From positions 1-25,336 of the forward strand of contig DETV01000077.1 of assembly GCA_002361775.1 (NCBI GenBank): DNA of 25,336 nucleotides, read 5' to 3'. The notes below the pieces were generated by a model. That model was given only the letters and a program-made list of their open reading frames with translations. It made no database searches and was not told the DNA's origin. The translations under genes and the position numbers were made by a program. Origin of the DNA: Eubacterium sp. UBA3279 (GTDB taxonomy: Bacteria; Bacillota; Clostridia; Lachnospirales; Lachnospiraceae). Positions 7,380 through 15,304 of this stretch are shown in pieces (position 1 is the first letter of the stretch; every line of letters begins with the position of its first letter).

Positions 7380-7865
7380 TTAAACTCGAATCATAATTTC
7401 TCTGTTTGTGCGATTGTACTGATAATATCTTACCCCTGCTGCATCCAGCATTCTTTTGGATGCCCGTACAGCGGGAGTATCTGCATATTTATCTTCATCA
7501 TAAATAATTGTTTTAATTCCTGCCTGTATAATGGCTTTTGCACACTCATTGCAGGGAAATAAAGATACATACAATTTTGCGCCTTCCAAAGAACCGCCCC
7601 GATAATTCAAAATGGCATTTAGTTCACTGTGTGTCACATACAGATATTTGGTATCAAAGGGTTCCCCTTCTCTTGCCCAGGGAAATTCGTCATCTGAACA
7701 TCCCATAGGAAATCCGTTATATCCCATCGACAAAATTTTATTATCCTGACTGACAATACATGCCCCCACCTGAGAATTAGGATCTTTGGAACGCATACCG
7801 GATAATTTGGCAACGCCCATAAAATATTCATCCCAGGTAATATAGTCTTCTCTTTTACCCTTCAT
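7380..7865 (-). CDS. dCMP deaminase (ComEB family)
   Basis: Zinc-dependent deamination of dCMP to dUMP, feeding dTMP synthesis. It is 161 residues. Zinc ligands are visible as H79-S-E81 (HSELNAI) and the pair C105/C108 (PCNECAK), with E81 the proton shuttle. The N-terminal segment WDEYFMGVAKLSGMRSKDPNSQVGA is typical (only in part: YFMGVAKLSGMRSKDPNSQ). A GYNGFPMGC motif binds nucleotide. The start is ATG at 7865, 15 nt after the upp stop, so the two are almost certainly co-transcribed; together they serve pyrimidine salvage. Related proteins are annotated comEB, but a DNA-uptake role is not supported by anything here. Confidence 0.93.
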   Translation of the reverse strand: MKGKREDYITWDEYFMGVAKLSGMRSKDPNSQVGACIVSQDNKILSMGYNGFPMGCSDDEFPWAREGEPFDTKYLYVTHSELNAILNYRGGSLEGAKLYVSLFPCNECAKAIIQAGIKTIIYDEDKYADTPAVRASKRMLDAAGVRYYQYNRTNREIMIRV

Positions 7866-7880
7866 GATACATACCTCTTT

Positions 7881-8510
7881 TTATTTTGTTCCGAAAATAC
7901 GGTCTCCTGCATCACCAAGACCTGGAACAATATATCCATGATCATTTAATTTTTCATCCAGCGCTCCGATATACAGATCCACATCCGGATGTGCCTCCTG
8001 CATTCTCTTTACACCTTCCGGCGCGGCAATAATACACATAAACCGAATGTTACGTACTCCTTTATCTTTCAGCATCTGAATTGCTGCTTCTGCTGATCCC
8101 CCTGTTGCCAGCATAGGATCTACAACAAAAACATCTCTCTCTGAGCTGTCTGCCGGAAGTTTACAATAATATTCCACCGGCTCCAGAGTTTCCGGATCAC
8201 GATACAAACCAATATGACCCACTTTTGCTGCCGGAATCATTGCCAGCATTCCTTCTACCATTCCCAATCCTGCTCTGAGAATAGGAACTACAGCCAGTTT
8301 TTTACCAGCCAGTTCTTTTGCAGTCATCGCTGTAATTGGTGTCTGAATATCCACATCTACCAGCTTCAGGTCTCTTGTTGCTTCATAACACATAAGCATA
8401 GCAACTTCACTGATCATCTCTCTGAATTCTTTTGAACTGGTTTCCTCTCTCCGAATAATTCCAATTTTGTGCTGAATCAACGGATGATCCATAACTACTA
8501 CTTTTGACAT
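7881..8510 (-). CDS. upp: Uracil phosphoribosyltransferase
   Basis: Makes UMP from uracil and PRPP in pyrimidine salvage. It is 209 residues, the standard length. Motifs: PILRAGLGMVEG (about 76-87), the PRPP loop VVDPMLATGGSA (about 129-140), and the uracil-binding C-terminal YIVPGLGDAGDRIFGTK. The start is ATG at 8510 with AAGGGG upstream. The 62-nt gap after rpiB contains a small hairpin ACTTTC-TTAT-GAAAGT (8525-8540) just before the ribosome site. Its neighbours rpiB (pentose phosphate) and dCMP deaminase fit a nucleotide-metabolism run. Confidence 0.97.
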   Translation of the reverse strand: MSKVVVMDHPLIQHKIGIIRREETSSKEFREMISEVAMLMCYEATRDLKLVDVDIQTPITAMTAKELAGKKLAVVPILRAGLGMVEGMLAMIPAAKVGHIGLYRDPETLEPVEYYCKLPADSSERDVFVVDPMLATGGSAEAAIQMLKDKGVRNIRFMCIIAAPEGVKRMQEAHPDVDLYIGALDEKLNDHGYIVPGLGDAGDRIFGTK

Positions 8511-8572
8511 TTGTACCCCTTTCCACTTTCTTATGAAAGTAAAACCTCTTTTGTTTTTAGTATCTCCATTTT

Positions 8573-9010
8573 TTATGCTTCGCTGTTTTCAATCAAATTG
8601 ATTCGGCGAATATGTCTTTCATCATTGGAAAACGGTGTTTCCAGAAATGTTTCCACTATTTTCACAGCCAGTCCGGGACCTACCACCCGTCCTCCCAACG
8701 CCAGTACATTGGCATCGTTATGTTCTCGTGTTGCCTGAGCACAGAAACAGTCTGTACACAATGCTGCACGAATTCCGGGGACTTTATTTGCTGCTATGGA
8801 AATACCGATTCCTGTTCCGCAGATCAAAATCCCTTTCTCACATTCTCCATCTACAATGGCATGTGCAACCTTCCTTGCATAAACCGGATAATCCACAGAT
8901 GCAGTACTGTCACATCCATAATCCTTATAGGCAATCCCCTTACTGTCCAGATATGCCTCAATTTCCTTTTTTAATTCAAAACCGCCATGATCACAGCCTA
9001 TTGCTATCAT
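8573..9010 (-). CDS. rpiB: Ribose-5-phosphate isomerase B
   Basis: Interconverts ribose 5-phosphate and ribulose 5-phosphate. It is 145 residues in the RpiB/LacAB fold. The N-terminal IGCDHGGFELK carries D7 and H8; the active-site Cys is C64 in ICGTGIGISIAANK, and H97 in REHND completes the site. A longer reading frame extends upstream, but ATG at 9010 is the correct start: it has GAGGAGGA in place and matches the usual N-terminus. It overlaps the stop of the preceding phosphatase-like gene by one base (TAATG), which implies translational coupling. RpiB belongs to the same fold family as galactose-6-phosphate isomerase subunits, but the context with upp and Sua5 favours RpiB. Confidence 0.93.
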   Translation of the reverse strand: MIAIGCDHGGFELKKEIEAYLDSKGIAYKDYGCDSTASVDYPVYARKVAHAIVDGECEKGILICGTGIGISIAANKVPGIRAALCTDCFCAQATREHNDANVLALGGRVVGPGLAVKIVETFLETPFSNDERHIRRINLIENSEA

Positions 9011-9471
9011 TATAGTTCCTCCTCTTCGTTTAGTCTTATCACCAGTCTGCGCATCAAAAGTTCCATTTCCGTATAGCACTGAGCATACACAGACAAAGGC
9101 TGTCCATAAAGTGCCGGGATATCTCCCGTCTCCCCCACATATTCCTTTAAGGTATATACATGAGGGGCATTTTCATAGGTTTCCCAAATCTGAGATTTCT
9201 GTTTTTCTTCCATGGTAATCAGCAAAACATCGCCGCTGATATCTTCCTGCTCCAACTGCATAGCCACATGAGCCGGAGTGGGATATCCATTATTCTCCAG
9301 CACCGCCTCCGCCTTGGGATTCAGCGGTTCAGGAAAAAGCACAACCAGTCCTCTTGATTCAATCGTCAGAGGATTGGTAAGAAACTTTCTCTTCAAAATC
9401 AATTCTGCCATAGGCGCTCTGCAGTTATCATTGGTATCTACAAAAATCAGCTTTTTATACCGTATCACCAT
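9010..9471 (-). CDS. Low-molecular-weight phosphatase fold protein lacking catalytic residues
   Basis: A 153-residue member of the LMW protein-tyrosine phosphatase/arginine phosphatase (YwlE) fold. The family P-loop is VC-X5-R-S (FVCTGNTCRSPMAE). Here it reads FVDTNDNCRAPMAE, so the nucleophilic Cys is Asp (D12) while the loop Arg (R18) remains. The general-acid DP motif near the C-terminus reads AL (GDIPALYG, A120). Both catalytic groups are therefore missing, yet the frame is intact, well spaced and translationally coupled to rpiB. In Bacillus the same place in the ywlC-rpiB-upp neighbourhood is held by YwlE, which removes phosphate from arginine. This protein is therefore probably a pseudophosphatase that binds a ligand or partner, or an enzyme with changed chemistry. 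The fold is clear, the function unknown. Confidence 0.85.
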   Translation of the reverse strand: MVIRYKKLIFVDTNDNCRAPMAELILKRKFLTNPLTIESRGLVVLFPEPLNPKAEAVLENNGYPTPAHVAMQLEQEDISGDVLLITMEEKQKSQIWETYENAPHVYTLKEYVGETGDIPALYGQPLSVYAQCYTEMELLMRRLVIRLNEEEEL

Positions 9472-9480
9472 GTCTCTTCC

Positions 9481-10530
9481 TCACACTTTGATTTTCCGCT
9501 GCCCCGCAGCTTTCAAAAGCCTGTTCATGATAGCCTGACCCATCTGGGGCGTATCAAAAGCCTCTGAAAAAATACAGTCCACTCCACTGTCATCAAATTC
9601 TCTCAAAACTCCAAACAGATGACGGGCAATGGTTTCTTCCTGTTCTCTTGTTCCTATGCTTTTCACAATTCCTTCCGGGTAAGCAAACGTACTCTCATCA
9701 GTAGCAATAATTCCCACCCGACATCCTGCTTCCAGCTTCTCCCGGGTAAGTTCCCGAATCTTTTTCTGTACCGCCTGAGGTTTTCCCTCTACCACCAGAA
9801 GTTCTGCTTTTGGCGCATAGTGACGATATTTCATTCCGGGAGCTTTGGGACGAATCTTACTGTCCGCCGATATTAATCCTTTATCCATGCGGACTGGTCC
9901 GATTATTTTTTCTAACATCTTCTGATTGATATATCCTGGACGCAAAATCGTTGGTATATCTTCTGTAAAATCTACAATTGTAGATTCCAATCCTATTCCC
10001 ACTTCTCCTCCATCCAGAATCATATCTATCTTACCGTCCAGATCTTCTTCTACATGAGAAGACCTGGTTGGACTGGGTCTTCCGGAAGTATTGGCGCTGG
10101 GCGCCGCCACATATCCGCCTCCTGCCCGGATCAAAGCGAGGGCAACCGGATGATCCGGCATCCTGACAGCCACAGTTTCCATCCCCCCTGTAGTTCCATA
10201 AGGTACTTCTTCACTTTTCGAGAAAATCATGGTCAGAGGCCCCGGCCAATATGCTTCTGCCAGTTTTTCTGCCTTCTCCGGTACTTCTTTTACTATACGC
10301 TTCAAATCCGAAATATCTGCTATATGAATAATCAGAGGATTATCTGAGGGTCTTCCTTTTGCCTGATAAATTTTCCCGGCAGCTTCCTCATCTAATGCGT
10401 TTCCTCCCAAACCATAAACTGTTTCCGTAGGAAATGCCACGAGACCGCCTTTTTTTAAAATCATACCGGCTTCCTCCATGGCATTTCTGTCTATATGTTC
10501 CGGATTCATCCGGATCACTTTCGTTTTCAT
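9481..10530 (-). CDS. Threonylcarbamoyl-AMP synthase (Sua5/YwlC)
   Basis: Makes threonylcarbamoyl-AMP from threonine, bicarbonate and ATP for the t6A modification of ANN-decoding tRNAs. It is 349 residues, the long two-domain form. The YrdC domain (about 1-200) has KKGGLVAFPTETVYGLGGNA, KGRPSDNPLIIHI and SANTSGRPSPT; the C-terminal Sua5 domain follows a linker with SPGMKYRHYAP-like sequence (APGMKYRHYAPKAELLVVEG). The start chosen is ATG at 10530 with AAAGGTGAG upstream; a start 24 nt earlier lacks a ribosome site. The gap to the cwlD stop is 41 nt and to the next gene 9 nt, so it is in an operon with the phosphatase-like gene and rpiB. Confidence 0.95.
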   Translation of the reverse strand: MKTKVIRMNPEHIDRNAMEEAGMILKKGGLVAFPTETVYGLGGNALDEEAAGKIYQAKGRPSDNPLIIHIADISDLKRIVKEVPEKAEKLAEAYWPGPLTMIFSKSEEVPYGTTGGMETVAVRMPDHPVALALIRAGGGYVAAPSANTSGRPSPTRSSHVEEDLDGKIDMILDGGEVGIGLESTIVDFTEDIPTILRPGYINQKMLEKIIGPVRMDKGLISADSKIRPKAPGMKYRHYAPKAELLVVEGKPQAVQKKIRELTREKLEAGCRVGIIATDESTFAYPEGIVKSIGTREQEETIARHLFGVLREFDDSGVDCIFSEAFDTPQMGQAIMNRLLKAAGQRKIKV

Positions 10531-10571
10531 TATACTCACCTTTTCTTTTTGCATCTGCTATGTTCAGTATA

Positions 10572-11288
10572 CTAGAGACTGTCCCCCGGGGCAAGGGAAA
10601 TTTTACTTGTTTCCAGATATTCCTTAATTCCCTTTACAATAGATTGCGCCACTTGTTCCTGATATTTTTCCGAAGAAAGCAATGCGGATTCTTCGCTGTT
10701 ACTGATAAATCCACACTCCACAATCACTAAGGTGGCGTCTGTTTTCTTTAAAAGGTAATAACTTTTATTCCCTTTTGCCTGTCTGTGATTAGTTTTGTCC
10801 AGTCCCTCCACCAGGTTCTTCTGCATAATTTCCCCTAAATGTTTTCCTTCCTGAGAATCTTCATAATAGAAAACCTGGGCTCCTTTAATATTCTCATCAG
10901 GATAACTGTTTTGATGAATACTTACCACGCAATCCGGCTGTGTTCGATGAATTATTTCACACCTTTTTTTCAAATCTTGTATTTTCCTGTTCTGGCTGTC
11001 TTCATCTGCCAGATCCTGATCCTTTTGTCTGGTCATAACCACCTGAATATTTTCTTTTTCCATTTTATCTCGTACTTTTAAGGATATTTGCAGGTTTATA
11101 TCCTTTTCTTTTTCTTTATGTACTCCGATTTTGCCGGGATCACTTCCCCCGTGTCCTGGGTCCACCACCACCAAAAATGACTTTTTCTCCGTATGGACAG
11201 GTACCATTTTGGCTCCCTCTCTGGCAATCCAGAAAATTCCAGCCAACAAAAGTATCCCCATACTCATTTCCCATATTTTCTTTTTCAC
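10572..11288 (-). CDS. cwlD: N-acetylmuramoyl-L-alanine amidase, CwlD-type
   Basis: Zinc amidase (Amidase_3) that cleaves stem peptides from muramic acid. CwlD makes the muramic-lactam of spore cortex. It is 238 residues, close to the roughly 237 of Bacillus CwlD, with one N-terminal membrane segment (about 5-22) and an extracellular domain. Active-site residues are H46 (DPGHGGSDPG), E61 in EKEKDINL, H125 (SIHQNS) and E191 (VECGF). The start is GTG at 11288, a few bases after the T-run of a hairpin; the only ribosome-site-like sequence (GGGAG) is in the 3' arm of that hairpin. It follows the coiled-coil gene and precedes Sua5. A vegetative amidase is possible, but size and anchor favour CwlD. 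Confidence 0.88.
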   Translation of the reverse strand: MKKKIWEMSMGILLLAGIFWIAREGAKMVPVHTEKKSFLVVVDPGHGGSDPGKIGVHKEKEKDINLQISLKVRDKMEKENIQVVMTRQKDQDLADEDSQNRKIQDLKKRCEIIHRTQPDCVVSIHQNSYPDENIKGAQVFYYEDSQEGKHLGEIMQKNLVEGLDKTNHRQAKGNKSYYLLKKTDATLVIVECGFISNSEESALLSSEKYQEQVAQSIVKGIKEYLETSKISLAPGDSL

Positions 11289-11339
11289 AAAAAAACTCCC
11301 GGAACATATTTATTAAAGTATATGCCCCGAAAGTTTTTT
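11289..11339 (-). terminator. Hairpin with T-run between coiled-coil gene and cwlD
   Basis: AAAAAACT pairs with AGTTTTTT, extended by CGGGGCATAT against ATATGTTCCGGG with wobble pairs. It ends in a T-run directly before the GTG of cwlD. It could end coiled-coil transcripts and also hide the cwlD ribosome site, giving lower or conditional cwlD expression. Confidence 0.75.
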
Positions 11340-11345
11340 AAAAAC

Positions 11346-12167
11346 TTAATCTTCTTCTCTCACTTCTTTTTCCAGAATACGCATCAATTCTTCCTGTGAT
11401 ATTTCATCATCTTCTTCATCAAGACTTTCCATACCCTCTTCTGTTTTTTCCGGATTCTGAGTGGATTCTACATTTTTTTGTTCTTTCATGTCAGCTTCTG
11501 ACCCGGAAGATTCATTTTTCTCTTCTTCATTTTCATCTTCCAGCTCTTTCATAGATTCCGGCATGGTACTGATAATCCGGTGTACCTCCTTATAAGAAGA
11601 CATGAATCTTTTCTGAGCCTCATTGATCAACTGTACAATTTCATTCATTTCTTCCTGCACTGCAATATATTTTCTTTTTCCCTCTGCAAGTTTATCATCC
11701 ACTTCAGATTGAACCTGATCCAAATACTTCTGAGCTTCTACTCTTGCCTGTTCAATCAGCATATCTCTTTTTTGTTCTGCATCCTTCACAATATGCTCTG
11801 CTTTCTCCTGCGCCTCCAGTATCAGACTTCCGATCAGATCGTAACGGTCAATATATTTTTGATATTTTTCAGAAATCTCCTGTTCCAGTTTTTCTTTCTG
11901 AGCATTTTTCAAAGCCAGACGCTGTTCCATTTTCTGAAGTTCCTGTCTGTGTTTTTCTTCCAGTTCTTCAATTTCCTGTTCTCTTTGAACATTTTTGAGA
12001 TTCAACTGATTCTGCAGATCTTTGATTTTCTTATCTTTTTCCTTCCCTGCTTTAATCAGTTTGTTTTTTTCCAGATAGGCTTCATCTTTCATGTTTTTTA
12101 CTTTTGCCAAAACATCGTCTTTATCAAAGCCACCCATCAACGTAGTTTTAAACATTTCTTCTGCCAT
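11346..12167 (-). CDS. Long coiled-coil protein with DivIVA-like N-terminus
   Basis: 273 residues, cytoplasmic, with no signal or membrane segment. The N-terminus FKTTLMGGFDKDDVLAKV (residues 6-23) resembles the DivIVA/GpsB membrane-curvature motif (F, Gly, aromatic, acidic, Val/Leu). Residues about 25-195 are strongly heptad-like and rich in K, E and Q, followed by a highly acidic tail (about 210-273, many E and D). The start is ATG at 12167 behind AAGGCGG. It sits between a membrane-anchored GH18 hydrolase (52 nt upstream) and cwlD, so a scaffold for envelope or spore-cortex enzymes is plausible. The family is not one I can name with certainty; the DivIVA resemblance is short and the role is inference. 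Confidence 0.8.
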   Translation of the reverse strand: MAEEMFKTTLMGGFDKDDVLAKVKNMKDEAYLEKNKLIKAGKEKDKKIKDLQNQLNLKNVQREQEIEELEEKHRQELQKMEQRLALKNAQKEKLEQEISEKYQKYIDRYDLIGSLILEAQEKAEHIVKDAEQKRDMLIEQARVEAQKYLDQVQSEVDDKLAEGKRKYIAVQEEMNEIVQLINEAQKRFMSSYKEVHRIISTMPESMKELEDENEEEKNESSGSEADMKEQKNVESTQNPEKTEEGMESLDEEDDEISQEELMRILEKEVREED

Positions 12168-12219
12168 CTTATGTACCGCCTTTCTTAATTATATACTCCC
12201 TATATCCGGAACGCTTAAT

Positions 12220-13908
12220 TTACTGAAGATACTGTGCGATAACCGGCCAGACAGAAGCTCTCTCAAATCCCAGCTTCCATTCTGCCACACCTGCCAGTCC
12301 ATTTTCCTGAATCAGCTTCATCTTCTCAGCTATGGATTGTTCATCTTCCACCCAGATGGTGTACAACGCATCTTCACCTTCCAGGCTGGCTATATTCTGC
12401 CCTGCTTTCTCGTCCCAATAAACATCCATCCCTTTTTCCGCAATATAATTTGTGGTTCCATCCATCCCCAGAACTTCACTGGTAAGATTGCCGCCGCCAA
12501 AAGGCTCAATCCAGACTCTCGTATAAAAAGGAATTGCATTTATTACTTTGTCAGCAGGTACTTCCTTCAAGGTGTTCTGGATACCATTTCTGACAAATTC
12601 CAGAGAAGCCACAGAACCTGCCTCCGTATCTCCTGAGTGATGCTCATCATATCCCATAACAATCACATAATCCGCCACAATCCCCTGTTCTTTTCTGTCA
12701 TAATGTTGGGTGTAGGGCATTGGTACCGGATTATCAATAGAAAATACCAGACCATTATTTCTGCAGGCCACAGATAATTCTCTGATAAACTGTACATAAT
12801 GAGGCGCTTGTTCTTCCGTAATCGTCTCGAAATCTAAATTAATTCCATCCATTCCCACTTCAGACGCCTTCGCTATCAATTGACTGATGATATTATTTCT
12901 TGCCTGGGTGTCAGAAAGAAAGGTAAGCGTATCTGCCGTACTGCTGAAATTATCAATCAGCCCCCAGACTTCCAGTCCCATACTGTGAGCCTGGTTTACA
13001 TAATCCACACTGGCCAGAGAAGAAATTGTTCCACTGTTATCTATAACAGAAAACCAGGTGGGTGAAATCGTATTAATCCCCTGAGTATTCGCCAGAACTG
13101 TTGTCAGAGAAGCATTCCCTTCGATACTTGTCACCTGATGCCAGGCAAGATTAATTTTATGATCTCTATGTATACTGGTAAATTCCGGCATAGTGCTTGC
13201 ATATTCCATCTGCACTGTTTCCGGAGCTGAAATATCTTCTTTTTTAATATATCCTGTGTAACCGTCCTTCGTAGAAACCTTACTCCACGTTTCCATTTCT
13301 TCCTGCAGATACATTTTTTCATCTTTTTCTACGGTATCGACAATAATACTTTTGATTCCGCCTTTTTGGCGGATCTCACTGTCTTTTTTAACTGTTACCT
13401 GCTGAAATTCCGGCCATTTTGTCTGAATCACCACACGATTAGGATTTTCATACACTGCATATTCCATATCGGAATATTTTTTAATAAATTCCAGATCCAG
13501 GTAGTAACTGTCACCTGCCGCCTTCAAAATTACATAATCTGTATTCTGTACTCCCTGTGAAGTCTGAAACTGCTGAGTATCCGGCATGATTTGAAGTATT
13601 TCTGTAGGAAGCGTATAAAGCATTACATTCTGCTTTGCATCCCAATAAAATCTACCGTTTATATACTTCCCAACAACATCATCTTCCACATAATATCTGC
13701 CATCCATGATCTTCAGCTTTTCCTCTTTTAATTCATTATTTACCACTAAAGCCGCCTGATCATCCTGCGTCAATCCAAAATATTCCTTTTGATCCATCAT
13801 TTCTTTTGATGGCGCATAGCGTTTTACAAACATTGTGATTATACCGGCTGCCAACACAAGAAAAATAAGCCCTGTCACAGTCAGTACCGATATCATTTTT
13901 TTCTTCAT
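12220..13908 (-). CDS. Membrane-anchored GH18-family hydrolase with SH3-like domain
   Basis: 562 residues. One N-terminal membrane anchor (about 6-28) with the rest outside the cell, an unassigned region (about 35-180), an SH3-like segment (about 185-225, GYTGYIKKEDI at its end), and a C-terminal GH18 barrel (about 250-562). The GH18 signature reads DGINLDFE at 354-361 with catalytic Glu E361; the usual second Asp of DxxDxDxE is Asn, as is common in the spore-related YaaH/SleL-like branch. That branch cuts cortex or cell-wall glycan, probably at N-acetylglucosamine. The start is ATG at 13908 with GTAGGAGGG upstream. A TATAAT lies upstream without a good -35 box, so another sigma factor is possible. 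It heads the run leading to the coiled-coil gene and cwlD. Confidence 0.88.
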   Translation of the reverse strand: MKKKMISVLTVTGLIFLVLAAGIITMFVKRYAPSKEMMDQKEYFGLTQDDQAALVVNNELKEEKLKIMDGRYYVEDDVVGKYINGRFYWDAKQNVMLYTLPTEILQIMPDTQQFQTSQGVQNTDYVILKAAGDSYYLDLEFIKKYSDMEYAVYENPNRVVIQTKWPEFQQVTVKKDSEIRQKGGIKSIIVDTVEKDEKMYLQEEMETWSKVSTKDGYTGYIKKEDISAPETVQMEYASTMPEFTSIHRDHKINLAWHQVTSIEGNASLTTVLANTQGINTISPTWFSVIDNSGTISSLASVDYVNQAHSMGLEVWGLIDNFSSTADTLTFLSDTQARNNIISQLIAKASEVGMDGINLDFETITEEQAPHYVQFIRELSVACRNNGLVFSIDNPVPMPYTQHYDRKEQGIVADYVIVMGYDEHHSGDTEAGSVASLEFVRNGIQNTLKEVPADKVINAIPFYTRVWIEPFGGGNLTSEVLGMDGTTNYIAEKGMDVYWDEKAGQNIASLEGEDALYTIWVEDEQSIAEKMKLIQENGLAGVAEWKLGFERASVWPVIAQYLQ

Positions 13909-14017
13909 GTAATATAACCCTCCTACTGCAATTCATTATAACAACAGAATCAAATTCCGTCATCCTTTTCTTCCATATTTTTTGAAATTTTAAGATTTGT
14001 AAATTTCGGCATAACCC

Positions 14018-14067
14018 AAAAAGGAGTTAACGCCAGAAAGCATCTTCCTGCACGATAACTCCTTTTT
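14018..14067. terminator. Strong terminator ending the transporter/URO-D operon
   Basis: AAAAAGGAGTTA pairs perfectly with TAACTCCTTTTT (12 bp, 26-nt loop). On the minus strand it starts 10 nt after the last URO-D-like gene and ends in a T-run. The arms would also allow stopping on the plus strand. It separates the module from the GH18 gene. Confidence 0.9.
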
Positions 14068-14077
14068 ATCTTTCATC

Positions 14078-15304
14078 TTATTTTTCTGTCTCTTCCCTTA
14101 CAATCTGCACCGCACGAGCCAATTTTTCTATATTTCCATGTAATTTATAAATATCTCTGAAAATATACTCCGTGTGACATTTTTTCGTCAATTCTACGGT
14201 ATGGTGAATGTATTTCCTAAATTCCTCTTCATCAAACTCTTTTTGAACACCCAAAAAATTCGGCGAAGGTTTTCTTGAATAAATTACATTTCCTTCTGAA
14301 AGTCTCTCTGACATTATTTCTTCATTACACCATGGAGAAATGGAAACCTTTCTCAAATTAGCATATTGAGAAATATCTCGATCCCAGTATAATTCCACTG
14401 GCTCACAACAACCATAATACACTAACCCAAATTCTTCTGCCATCTTTCCAAAATAGGGCGCCATAAATTCATGATACATCTCCGGAGATATTCCTATACT
14501 TTCTTGGCTGTTCATATGTCCCCACAAATGCCTGGACAATACCTTGCCCTGATAATCATCTCCCGGAAGTTCTTTTGAGAAACAGTAACTACCACTTCCC
14601 ATATAATCATTCCCATTATTTAAGAACAATACCCCTTCTTTTTCCTGCCACCGTAAAAAATGTATCATTTCCGTAATCAATTTTTCCATCAACTGATGAA
14701 AAGCATCTTCTTCCGTCACCATGGAACAAAACATATTCTCCATTCCCATCAACCAGACAATCTTTTCACTTAATGAGAATTCCCAATGATTAATACTATT
14801 TTGGAATTTAATATTTAAAATATCTCCAAAAGTTTCCTGTGCTACTAAAAATCGTCTTTGGGTTTCTTCTTTATTATTAATAAATACAGATTCTCCCAGA
14901 ATATCCATATCCTCTTCTAGTGATCCTATAATTGGTTCAATATGGTAACCAATCCCGTCTGAAGCAAACTTCTTTTTCATCTCCACATTAAACAGACGAT
15001 TTTCCACCTGCACATCAATAAGAAATTCATCTGTCACGACTTTATCATCTTGGAAAATCTGTTCCGGTAATATAGTTTTTAAAAGTTGACGTTCCATTCG
15101 CCTTGCATCTAAATCTACACATTTAAGTTCGGGAAGAATTTCATCCAAAAATGTCTCTTCTTCCATAACAATCATTGGCCTTAAACCTTTTAATTCATTA
15201 TGAAGATACCAGAGTTTTTTCCGTTCTTCCATCACCGACAGATTTGCAAGTTCTTTTTGTCTGCGGGCCAATTCTCTTAAATACTCTTTCTCCTGCCTTG
15301 TCAT
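14078..15304 (-). CDS. Uroporphyrinogen decarboxylase-superfamily protein, copy 2
   Basis: 408 residues, cytoplasmic. The C-terminal part (about 220-400) has the URO-D/methylcobamide methyltransferase-type pattern: ISPEMYHEFMAPYFGKMAEE, then YYGCCEP (297-302), a stretch ending in SISPWC (C326), and SRKPSPNF. In corrinoid methyltransferases of the superfamily zinc is held by His-x-Cys and a later Cys; here C299/C300 and C326 might play that part, but the His is Tyr-Gly. True heme URO-D function is unlikely given the context. The start chosen is ATG at 15304, which overlaps the upstream stop as ATGA and has AAAGGTGG at the right distance; a GTG 12 nt earlier is worse placed. It is the last gene of the transporter operon. 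The substrate is unknown. Confidence 0.8.
   Translation of the reverse strand: MTRQEKEYLRELARRQKELANLSVMEERKKLWYLHNELKGLRPMIVMEEETFLDEILPELKCVDLDARRMERQLLKTILPEQIFQDDKVVTDEFLIDVQVENRLFNVEMKKKFASDGIGYHIEPIIGSLEEDMDILGESVFINNKEETQRRFLVAQETFGDILNIKFQNSINHWEFSLSEKIVWLMGMENMFCSMVTEEDAFHQLMEKLITEMIHFLRWQEKEGVLFLNNGNDYMGSGSYCFSKELPGDDYQGKVLSRHLWGHMNSQESIGISPEMYHEFMAPYFGKMAEEFGLVYYGCCEPVELYWDRDISQYANLRKVSISPWCNEEIMSERLSEGNVIYSRKPSPNFLGVQKEFDEEEFRKYIHHTVELTKKCHTEYIFRDIYKLHGNIEKLARAVQIVREETEK

Noticed and set aside
11580..12188. Long Phe/Leu-rich plus-strand frame opposite the coiled-coil gene
   Set aside because: It is the antisense of Lys/Glu-rich codons, which read as Phe/Leu; not a membrane protein.
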